From Pampus argenteus (taxonomy: Eukaryota; Chordata; Actinopteri; Scombriformes; Stromateidae), in NCBI GenBank assembly GCA_036937835.1, contig CM072875.1, forward strand, positions 11,297,001 to 11,361,000: a stretch of DNA of 64,000 bases. Reading direction: 5' to 3'. This document shows positions 1-8,829 of the stretch, one piece after another (the first letter of the stretch is position 1; every line of letters starts with the position of its first letter). Under the pieces are notes generated by a model. The model saw only the letters and a program-made list of their open reading frames with translations, was not told where the DNA came from and did no database searches. The translations under genes and the position numbers were made by a program.

Positions 1-780
1 CTCAGCGGCCAACCATGTCTCATGACCGCTCGTATAAACGCTGCTGAACCCCGCTTTATGTGTGAAATGATTGCACACATTGTATTTGTATTGTATTGTA
101 TTAGTGTACTTTTTTTTTCATTCTCTGCTGCTATTTATGACCTTTAAATGATCTGAAATGTTACTGCTGGGAAACCATTCAAATTACACATCTCTGCTTA
201 GTCACCATTCCGTCTGTGTGTATTTGTGTGCAGACTGCCACCTGGTGGATGCAGCTGTCCCATGTCACCAGTTTCTCCAGACAAAACTTTTTTTTTAATT
301 TTTTTTGCTTTTGCTTTCTTAATATCATATGATGTATGCATGCTGTGCACACATTGGGGGGCTTCATTGGGTGGTCTGAACTGACAGAAGTAAAATATCC
401 CAGTCATGCTGCACCTTGTTTTAGACCTCTGAGGACCCCGGGGGTGCGTTAAGGAGCCATCTGTCTCCTTTGGTGCAAGATTAAGAATTCCTCCTGTGTC
501 TCAAATCTTGATTAGATTCTGGATTATATCAGAGAGAGAACATAAAGGTCAGAACAAAGATTATGTTTGTTTTCTCAGTTGGAGTGTGTTTAAAAAAAAC
601 AAAAACAACTTCCTGTTCATTCAACATTTTAGGATTCTCGTACAGTTTCTTTACAAAATCTCTTTTTTTCTTCTTGCGTATAGACATGCGCATTGCACAG
701 CATCTTATGGATGAACATTTGTAAATCGGGCCTACATCTAATGCAACTTTATCTTCTGTAACAAAGCTGCTGAAGAGGAT
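1..780. other. Intergenic, no gene recognised
   Basis: I see no exon with convincing splice sites here. Open frames on the minus strand around 179-407 and 529-939 are lysine-, serine- or cysteine-rich and low-complexity, and look like chance. The stretch contains T-rich runs (about 111-118 and 287-305). It may include the 3' flank of a gene lying outside the window, but no clear polyadenylation context marks this. Confidence 0.5.
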
Positions 781-969
781 TATGCCGCTGTTGCCACATA
801 AACATGTGGCCAGTGGAAAGAGGGAGTAGGGTGGGGTTGAGGAGTCTATGGAGGAGTAGTAGCAGGCTGACAGAGAGAGAGAGAGGTGATTCAAACAGAC
901 GTGCGAGGACAACCCTTCGCCCACATAGCAGACAGGCATTTTCTAAAGGTGTCCACCCAGACTGCCACC

Positions 970-1113
970 ATGCTGCACCCTTTAATAATTGGCATTATGA
1001 CCGTGAACACCTCTCTAACCGTCATCTATTGGACCTTTCTCCTGGGCGATGCCTACTTCAAATGGCTGGCGGAGCCAGAAGACAAACCCCAGAAGCTGGT
1101 CACCCCGGCCTGA
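970..1113 (+). CDS. Candidate 47-aa single-pass membrane microprotein
   Basis: Not a family I recognise. The ATG at 970 has an almost perfect Kozak context (GCCACCATG) and opens a 47-codon frame ending at TGA 1111-1113. The product is hydrophobic from about residue 4 to 27 (IIGIMTVNTSLTVIYWTFLL), consistent with one membrane helix, followed by a short charged tail (AEPEDKPQK). There is no cleavable signal peptide and no cysteine. The frame stays open for at least 84 nt upstream of the ATG, so this could also be the last exon of a longer protein. It lies in the same orientation as two better supported small membrane-protein genes downstream. Support is start context, hydrophobic pattern and location only; a chance frame of this length is possible. 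Confidence 0.4.
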   Translation: MLHPLIIGIMTVNTSLTVIYWTFLLGDAYFKWLAEPEDKPQKLVTPA

Positions 1114-1730
1114 GGGAGTCACAGTCAGTATGCACCTGACTGAATGACTGCGTATTGTGTTCATTTAGGAGTAGTCGGCATAAGCTAGAAGTCTTTTTTT
1201 TTTTTTTTTTTTTTTTTATTCTTTGGAAAAAAAATCTTTTTACTGAACTGAAAAGGATCCTGCAAGTGAATGAGAGATTAAATCCTGACAGGTAAGATGT
1301 ATCCATCACTGTTTACATCATTGTTTATTGTGTGTGGGTGAAGTGTCCCAGTCTCGTTTGTCTCTTACACAGTGTTGAACCAGCTGTTAAAACTCCACCA
1401 GGTAGTTCAGGTGATGGTTAATGAACTCCATCTTCTGTTTAGCAGTCTGCTGACTCGGTTAATGTGTTGCTGGTGACGGTGGTACGTGTCAACTAAATCC
1501 TATCAAGGATTACAAAAGAACATCTTGATAAAGACACAGACAGCCTCGCTTGATACTTACGCAGAAAGACATAATCTGCTGACAACCTCCCCCCGACACA
1601 CAGCCTGAGACACTCTCTCCGTCTGTTTCCACTTTATCGCAAGGCTTGATTTTTATCACACTTTTATCATCATCATCATCTTTTTTGTTTGTTTGTTTGT
1701 TTGTTTGTTGTGAATCTCTTCTCCATCAAC

Positions 1731-1865
1731 ATGTCAGACACGTTCTACTTCGGTCTGCATCCAGTCTCTTGGTTCATCCTCATTGCCAACGTTGTCATCA
1801 CCATCATAGAATGGCAGTTTCTTATTTCTCGGTTTGCCAAAATAAACGTACAGGACAAAAAATGA
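1731..1865 (+). CDS. Candidate 44-aa single-pass membrane microprotein
   Basis: Not recognised. The ATG at 1731 has A at -3 and opens a 44-codon frame ending at TGA 1863-1865. Residues about 11-32 (VSWFILIANVVITIIEWQFL) form a strong predicted membrane helix, followed by a basic tail with several lysines, which would put the C-terminus in the cytosol. Size and layout resemble the candidate at 970, but I see no clear sequence identity between them. An internal GT at 1848 (AAC/GTACAG) sits at phase 0 and could splice to the exon-like block at 2058, giving a longer cytosolic tail. That donor is weak. Confidence rests on helix quality, start context and the neighbourhood of similar genes. Confidence 0.4.
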   Translation: MSDTFYFGLHPVSWFILIANVVITIIEWQFLISRFAKINVQDKK

Positions 1866-2057
1866 TGCTCTGTGGAGAAGATGGGATTTTTTTGGATCGC
1901 TTCATCATAGCTTCGTTTCCCGCCCACTTGTAGAGAAAAAAACAAAAACAAAACGATAATGGTGCGTTTTCTGTTCGCTGTGGTAGAGGAGCCACAATGG
2001 TAAGTGTTTTGTTTGCATGATCATAACCTTCTACTGTGTGTTTGTGCTTATTTTCAG

Positions 2058-2129
2058 AACCGTCTGTATATGACACACGCTACTTTTGAAGATGAACATC
2101 TGAGAAGACGTTCAAGTTTTGATTGCAAG
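2058..2129 (+). other. Orphan exon-like block, open only in phase 0
   Basis: A 72-nt block lies between a good acceptor (TTATTTTCAG) and a good donor (AAG/GTAAGA). Only the phase-0 frame is open; the other two hit stops within the block. The frame encodes a polar, charged 24-residue peptide ending RRRSSFDCK, plausible as a cytoplasmic segment after a membrane helix. It could extend the microprotein at 1731. A possible terminal exon at 2522 would read only three codons before a stop. Its gene membership is unknown. Confidence 0.35.
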
Positions 2130-2421
2130 GTAAGAAATCTTAATTTTTTATCCAAAACTTAACTGTGACACTTTGTAAACATCCTCACTTCATCACTGCA
2201 TCCTTACGGTTTGTCATCTTTTGTGTTTAAAAGTCTTTCATAAGTAACATTTTATGATATAAAGTTTTTCTATAAACAGGAATATTACCTGATCACAAAA
2301 CTCATTTTGAAATATCACCATCTGTTCTGAGAAATGATCTATGAAAATATAGTGTGACTGGACATTTATTGAATATAAGAAATATCCATAAAGTGATGCC
2401 AGTTTAAACCCATGAGAAATG

Positions 2422-2442
2422 TATATATATATATATATATAT
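2422..2442. repeat. (TA)n microsatellite
   Basis: About ten uninterrupted TA units in the gap between the candidate microprotein genes and the first two-exon membrane-protein gene. No gene is seen between 2130 and 3073. Confidence 0.9.
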
Positions 2443-3073
2443 GCAACATGGTCTTGGAGGACCATAAGCCTCTTTGGCATATTACTGGCCACCTCTCCCC
2501 GCTCATATCACTAATCCCTACAGATGGAAAGCTGATATTGCTCTGTGACAGACTCAATCCTATTAACTCCGTCTGTCCTATATTCACCTCTCCTCCCTCT
2601 CACACTCCTCGCTTTTCTGGGAAATTTGACCAAGGACCCTCTGCAGAAGACTAGAAGAAGGAATGCTGGGATTTAAGTCTAGACAAAAGATTAGCAAAAC
2701 TGGCACACTTACAATATCAGATCTTTGTCTGCTGAACTACATTTTCATAGCACTAGTTGGTGCCCGAGAACTGTCACTCCTAAGAAGCCGTCTTCTCATT
2801 TTTGAACCATCTTGACATTTTCATCTGTCACTCAATCCTGCCATTCATAAGAAAAGAAAATGTGTTTTAAAATCTTTTAACTTTTAGTTACTCTCCCGTC
2901 TCTTCTCTGATGCACCTCTGTTACCCATTTCCAAAGTGTGCACAGTACCATGAAGGAGTTGGGATCTGCAACAAGACAATAAATCTCTCATCAGCAGAGA
3001 AACAGCCCCAAAACTTTACCACATTCTTTGAGTACAAAGAAGTTAAAACCAACTCTACCAGAGCAGCTCAGCC

Positions 3074-4216
3074 ATGAACCAACAACCAGTTGTGTCCCTG
3101 AACGCCTCAGGAGGAGCTCTGCTCTGGAACCTCTCCCAGCTGGTGTTTGAGCACCGGCAGCTCCTCCAGCTGTCCAGAAAGGAGGAGGCATATTTTGTGG
3201 ACTACGTCCCCCCAGCAAGAGATGCTATAACTCTTCCACGCAATGTAGTCTATGTCCTAGTTGGGGTGGTGTTGGTTATAGTGGCCACTTACGCCATAGT
3301 GGGACACCTGATTAAAGATCTGATGCATGACCTTGCAGGTAACCCTCCAGCAGAAACATCCTGAGCTAAATTCTTCTCCTTCCCATCGCTCTCTCCGCTC
3401 TGGCGTACATGTTTGTTGTGTCTCTGAGCCCTTTTTTTCTACCTGGATTCACTGGCCAAAGCTCCATCAGCATTTTGTCTTTCCTTGTTTTCCCCTTTGG
3501 GGTGACTTTGGTGCTTCATGACCGTCTCCTTCACATCTGTCCTGTGGTTTTTGTGCAGAGGTCAACCTTCCCAACAGTGTTCTTGTTATACCATCAAGGT
3601 GAATGCCAACAACTGAGGAGTTTTGAGTGAAAGAGATTTTAACGGGGTACTCCTGCAATTTAGCACTTCCACAAAGTTGGGAGGCTATCCAGGCAGACTT
3701 TAAAAAAAAAAAAAAAGCATAAGTGCCAAAACGTTATCGTATAATGCATCTCAGTAGCATCTTTCATTAGGCCTCTCCTGCCTAGTAAATCTCCACATCC
3801 TGAAAACTGAATTTGTGAAATGGATGGAGTGCTCCTTTAAAACACACAGAAAAGTCACAGAGAAACATTTTCTCTCATTCATTCTCATGTCTTTTCTCCT
3901 GTTTCTTTTGACAGACTGGATACTTGGCCCTAAACCGGTGGAGGATGATTCTGAGGAGGGAAGAACAGAAATAGAGGCAGAGCGGCGACTGAGCATTTCC
4001 AGTAGGCTGATGGAGAGAGACATGCTGTGGATGGAGAAGGAGAAGGAGAAGGACAGGCTCCTGCCTGGGTTCCACCAGGGAGACGGAGGCTGTCGTTATC
4101 CATCCACCCCTCCTCCACTCAGAAGCGCCATCACTTCCTACTCGGGAGAAAAAAGAATATCTGCTCATAGTGTGACCTTTGCCTGCCCTACCTCCCCTTA
4201 TGTCACCTCTCTTTGA
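3074..4216 (+). CDS. Small single-pass membrane protein A, two exons, 188 aa
   Basis: Coding exons are 3074-3338 and 3915-4216, joined at phase 1 with consensus GT/AG. The ATG has G at -3. The first part has two N-glycosylation sequons (N10, N19), then a conserved block YVPPARDAI, one membrane helix at about residues 58-80, and a juxtamembrane GHLIKDLMHDLADW motif. The second exon gives an acidic then serine/proline-rich tail of about 100 residues. Sequons before the helix suggest an N-out, C-in topology, which is inference. It is a clear paralogue of the next gene (5444-6047): the motif, intron position and intron phase are shared, so the pair arose by tandem duplication. I cannot match the family to a named protein. 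Real gene: fairly sure; function: unknown. Confidence 0.78.
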
Positions 4217-4857
4217 TTTCTCTGCGTTGGTGTCAATCTCGTCACGCTTGTAGTTCTTTTCTTTTACTTCAGTGCAGTGCTAAATGTTGTCTTTTTTGCT
4301 ATAGTTAAGCTTAAGCTATACGATTTTGGTTTTATATAAAAGAAAACATTTTCAAACACTGGTCAGCACTTATAGTCCGTACTGATTTTACAAAACTTTC
4401 ATAACTTTCAATGTAAACACTATTGTCAGTTGTTCAATAACACTGACATTGTCACAGTAATTATACCTGTAATGTTAATGTGAACAGTAAAAGTGTATTT
4501 GACATATAAATGTAAAAAATGTTATAACTTCAAAACTTGTTCTGATAAAAAAAAAAACATCAAATCCTTCTGTGAAAATATCAAAAATGTTTTGTTTAAA
4601 ATTTTGTGTACCATCAGTGTAAAGTTATGTCATCACATGTTGCTGTACTTCCTGTGCTGGTATTGGACTAAGCTTCTCTCCAGTAAACAACTGAATAATA
4701 CAAGAGTGTTATTGTGTCTTGTCTACTTTCATTAATCCATCTTACCTGCCTCTAATACCTGGGTGCATCAGGGTCAGTGACCTTGTTTGTAAATGCCCAG
4801 GATTACTGTACATTAGCCATATTAAATACTGTTTGATAGTGATGTAAGCAGAAAGAG
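4217..4857 (+). other. Probable 3' UTR and spacer
   Basis: AT-rich sequence after the TGA at 4216 with A-rich runs. No exon was found and no strong AATAAA was assigned. It probably holds the 3' UTR of membrane protein A. Confidence 0.4.
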
Positions 4858-4975
4858 AACAGATAGATAAATAGCTAGACAGGTTGACAGATAGATAGAC
4901 ATATTGATGGATAAATAGATAGACAGATTGATATATAGATGAGATAAATATATATGAGATAGATGCAGATATAGT
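4858..4975. repeat. Degenerate GATA/GACA-type microsatellite
   Basis: Interrupted tetranucleotide units (agat, agac, gata) run for roughly 110 bases, with substitutions marking an old array. It lies between the two paralogous membrane-protein genes. Confidence 0.75.
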
Positions 4976-5443
4976 ACGCAGCAGGTAAATACTCTCCCTC
5001 ACTGGGAAACTGTCTTCGCAGCATCTTTCCTCTGACCTTGAGTACTTCAAGCTGCTGCAGCTAATCTAGTTTCCACCTGCATAGCTCCACAAGCAGATTT
5101 ATAGTGTTTGTGCTTGGAAACAAAATGAAAAGTCCATCAGTATGAGGGATAAACTTCTAAATTTAATTTAATTTAAGAGTCATTTCACATGCCTGTAGCA
5201 GTGTCTAACCAGAGGAGTGTGAATTGGAGGATTGTCATCTGCTTCTTATGTTCTAGTTGTGAGACTGAGCAGCTTTGTTCAAAGTGTAAGTAAAGCGTTT
5301 GTGATTAATATAGGAGAATATTTTCTCTTGGTTGCTTTTTATATCTCGAACCGAAAGGAGACTTTTGTGCTGCCTTCTTTTGATGCAACGATGATGCACT
5401 GAGACGTTAAGTGGATTCCCCGTTTGAAGATTCACAGACAGCC

Positions 5444-6047
5444 ATGGACGAGCCGGTGGACAGCTTACACATTCGCCACAGAGAGGAAGATGGGACCGTG
5501 TTGTTTGAGAGCTATATACCTCCTTCTCGGGATGCTATCCACCTGCCTACCTATATGTTCTACCTGCTCATTGCCGTCTTCATTGTGGTGGGTGTTCTTT
5601 ATGCCATCATCGGCCACCTCATCAAAGACCTTATCCATGACTGTGCAGGTAGGTCAAACCAGAAGATAGTGAAAATCCCTGTTTTTACTTCTAACTCTTA
5701 TGATATAACCTAAAGCTTCTTCAAACATGTTCAAGGAGTTTTGTCTTACACCCATCTATTGTTTTTTCTTCCTACACATCTCCCCCCTAATTATGTTTTT
5801 TTTTTTGCCAGACTGGCTGTTTGGAGAGCAGCCTGAGGAAGTGGTGGTGAACTATTGTGAGGCCAAGGATAAGTTCATGGCAGACTGGTGCCCAGAAACC
5901 TCCCCTGAACTGGAGGCGATGGCCCGGGCCGAGCAGAACAAGATGGCAGACAAAGACTTCATGAAAGCCCCCGTCATCTGGATCATCTCTAGAGAACCGC
6001 CGGGAAGCAGGACGGGACCCCGTGTGGTCTTTGGGAAGAGGACTTAA
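5444..6047 (+). CDS. Small single-pass membrane protein B, two exons, 146 aa
   Basis: Coding exons are 5444-5648 and 5812-6047, joined at phase 1. The ATG is in an ideal Kozak context (GCCATGG) and an in-frame stop at 5408 fixes the start. The product has a short polar N-terminus, the block YIPPSRDAIHLP, one membrane helix at about residues 38-60, then GHLIKDLIHDCADWLFG at the cytoplasmic face and a mixed-charge tail. Against protein A, the block from YxPPxRDAI to HDxADWxxG is strongly conserved while both ends diverge, so the helix and its flanks are probably the functional core. No sequons are seen in its N-terminus, unlike A. The juxtamembrane cysteine (C67) could be lipid-modified, but that is speculation. 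Family not recognised; function unknown. Confidence 0.8.
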
Positions 6048-6408
6048 ATGTGTGGAGATTAAATTATGGACTTGTTGATGCAGAGCTTTTGTATCTGATC
6101 ATGATTATATATGAATACTGAGATGATTGAGAGGGTCAAGCCAATGGCTGTTATGAAGCATAACTGTGTAAGGTTTGCTTTATTTATGTAGGGACTAAAT
6201 GCTTTAATGGTCTTATGAGGACATCTAGTGTCTGTTGAAATCGGTGCAGTGGATTTGCAGCGATACACATTGCACACAAATATTCAAGCTGACAAGTTTG
6301 TTGGTCAAGAAAAGAACTCAGAACATGTCTCGAGACATTGTTGATACAAAATTATTATATTTATGTGTACTTTATAATAATAGGTGTCAATCAAAAGTAC
6401 AGTATGGT

Positions 6409-6414
6409 AATAAA
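6409..6414 (+). terminator. AATAAA signal, probably for membrane protein B
   Basis: Canonical polyadenylation hexamer 362 bases after the stop at 6047, with no competing exon between. This gives a plausible 3' UTR of about 0.4 kb. Confidence 0.55.
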
Positions 6415-6429
6415 CCACCAGCTTAAGTT

Positions 6430-7250
6430 TCTATCACACAGAAAAGACTGTATTTAGAATAATCAGTAGATGATTGAATGGGACTGAATAGGCTTTCTGT
6501 TAGAAGTCATACAGAAGAAATCAGACTTCTCTGCTCCTGATACCATTCATATCTTTATTCAGTTTTAGTCATATTGTATTCAGTTACATCCCTATGCAAA
6601 TTTTTTTTTTAAATTCCAGGTAATCAGGCAAAATCATTTTGTTGTTTTTGTTTTTGAGCTGTTTTTAGACTTGATTTGGATGTCATCTGTCTCTGTTCGG
6701 CCATGAAATTAAAGTTACAGTAGTGTCACCTCCATCATGCATCAATAATAAAAACAATATATGAATTAATGTAACTCATACATTGGTCATTCTGCTACAT
6801 AATGAATATTTTTTTTATCTTCGATACCTTAACAAATGTTTCTGATGAAAGTTTTAAAAGTAGATTTTGTTTAGAGTGCATTACTGTTTATTCTTTGCTC
6901 ATATCTGAATATTGTATTCAGTCTGTAATCACACAGTATACACCTCCACTATACACTACTTAAGGAATAAGAGAACTGAAAGAAATATGTGCTGTGTGAA
7001 GAACATGCCAACATACAGCACATGATAACTGCAACATAGGCTACATTTGCATGGTTGCAGTACTTCTTTAAGGCAGCTCTTCTCTATGAGATCCGGGGAT
7101 GCCCGGAGAGTTAATGTCAATGTGAATACTGTATCCTTAAAAAAGAGCTTTTGTAACAGCATCATCTTCCTCTGGTGGGCTGGTTGAACAGCAGGGGCTC
7201 TGCTGTGTGGTATGGGGACTCTCTGTAACACCCCCCGCTTTTCCCTTTTC
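6430..7250. other. Intergenic spacer upstream of pde4dip
   Basis: AT-rich, no credible exons. It separates the small membrane-protein cluster from the GC-richer region where pde4dip begins. Confidence 0.5.
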
Positions 7251-7276
7251 ACACACACACACACACACACACACAC
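7251..7276. repeat. (CA)13 microsatellite
   Basis: Perfect CA dinucleotide run just upstream of the first pde4dip exon. Confidence 0.95.
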
Positions 7277-7409
7277 CTCTTCTATGCTGCGCGTCGACAC
7301 TAACATGTTCCTGCGCGGCAGTGATACGTCTGAAAATGCATAATGGACGGGTGATTTGAAGGCAGCGGTTTACCGGCATGGATGCCCGTTGACTGACGGA
7401 ACAGCCTCT
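7277..7409 (+). promoter_or_regulatory. pde4dip: pde4dip promoter/5' UTR, long isoform
   Basis: From about 7280 the sequence becomes richer in CpG (GCGCGTCGACAC, CTGCGCGGCAG) than the surrounding AT-rich DNA, and CpG-rich sequence continues past the first coding exon to about 7560. No TATA box stands out. A four-codon upstream frame (ATG 7378 to TGA 7392) precedes the main ATG at 7410, whose own context is weak (T at -3, G at +4). The transcription start cannot be placed exactly. Confidence 0.5.
7378..7392 (+). promoter_or_regulatory. Upstream mini-ORF before the long pde4dip start
   Basis: ATG-GAT-GCC-CGT-TGA (peptide MDAR) ends 17 bases before the main ATG. If included in the mRNA it could dampen translation or favour reinitiation. 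Its presence in the transcript is inferred. Confidence 0.35.
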
Positions 7410-8829
7410 ATGGATTGGAGCTCATCACCGCCAGAGCAAATCTGGGGAGAGTCAGAGAGGTGAGGCGGAGGGGACGCCGCAGCGCGCACTGGCCATTTAA
7501 ACAAAACACGGCCCGGGCGGATTAACCGTGAGGCTAATTAGGGCACGTCTGTCGGTTACAATACACGTTATTTTTCAGTCATGTGTAGGTTATTGTCTTT
7601 GTCATAATATAGCCGAGCATAAAGGCCTTTTCTTCCACACAATGCGCGGCTGTGTCACATACAGTAGCCGTCTGCAGGCATTGTGGTTCGGTGGGTGAAG
7701 CTATTGAGGCCACTGGCGTAACCAATGTTGACTTTGAACCTGCCTTTGATTGGTTTGATTGGTTATTTCCCTTCAAATATCAAGATGGGTTTGAATGACG
7801 AACGAGGATGTGCTCTTTATGGCTACATCTGGCCTACTTTGGACTAACGTTAAGATACACAGATTGCGATGGAGTAGCAAATAACCGATTTAAAGGGCCA
7901 CATTGTGCAAGTGTGCACTTAAGAGACACTTGATGTGGCCCATACACTCTCAGGTGCTGAGACAGCAAATAGCGTAAAAGGCACGACAGTCACTCATCGC
8001 AGGTAGTTTCTAAAGTATATAAAGCAGTACTGATAAAATGTGATGTTGATACCACCACACTTATGCAGTATGTGGACTATTTACCCACCTGGTGAACTTT
8101 TAAAGCCCTGGCATGCAGCAGCTGTCTTTACATTTTCTGCCCCTGCAGCTGTCAAGAGGAATTTACCAAAGCAGAGACTGGAATAGAGAGCACTGGTGGG
8201 CAGTATGTAGTCCTGTATGACATAGGAGGACATACTGGCTGCAGTAGGCAAAATAGTGAGCCAGTGTTAGACAGTTTTTTATTGCAACTGTAATCTAAAG
8301 ACCCCCCCTGCTTTGTTGATAGGCTGATGGTTACACCTCCAGTCCTCTCTCTGTCCCCTGCTGTGACTCCCTCAGACCTCCCTGATGACCCCCAATTCCC
8401 TACAGAGGTGCAAATGAGATCATGCTGTTAGCGCATGAGGCCTTTTAATTTGTAGAAGAGCTCTCTGCTTTTACAGGATTACTAAGAAACACTGTTAGCT
8501 GCATATTTTTGTGTGTACTCAAACCTCCTTGAGTTCTAGTTTATTTTTTCACTTTTGTGTGCTTTCAGTTTGTGTACACTGACTTTTTTTTTTTGGTCTC
8601 TTTCTATCAACAGAGCTGTGGAAGAAGAAACTTCATCCAAGATCACAGGTCACATGACAGGTATGCCTCATTTATACATTTCATACAGTTGTAGTTGCTT
8701 GTATGAAACATATGAAACTGTTTGTATGATTTTTGTCATTCTCTCTTTTTATCCTGTTTAGATTTGTGTAGTGATGAAACAGACAACTCTCCCCCTCTTC
8801 AGCTTCACACGCTCAAGCAGTTTGAACAG
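7410..8829 (+). CDS. pde4dip: pde4dip 5' exons of long isoform
   Basis: Exons 7410-7459, 8614-8660 and 8762-8829 encode 55 residues beginning MDWSSSPPEQIWGESER. Phases are 2, 1 and 0 at their 3' ends and join without a stop, closing at LKQFEQ directly before CM1 in the exon at 12050. This variable polar leader precedes CM1 much as in CDK5RAP2, whose N-terminus is also acidic and unstructured. The exon at 7410 was placed by its ATG, its AG/GTGAGG donor and phase match to 8614. I do not recall a mammalian counterpart of its sequence. Confidence 0.75.

Noticed and set aside
529..939. Minus-strand 136-codon frame
   Set aside because: Low-complexity Ser/Lys/Phe-rich composition, no family resemblance, no splice or promoter context.
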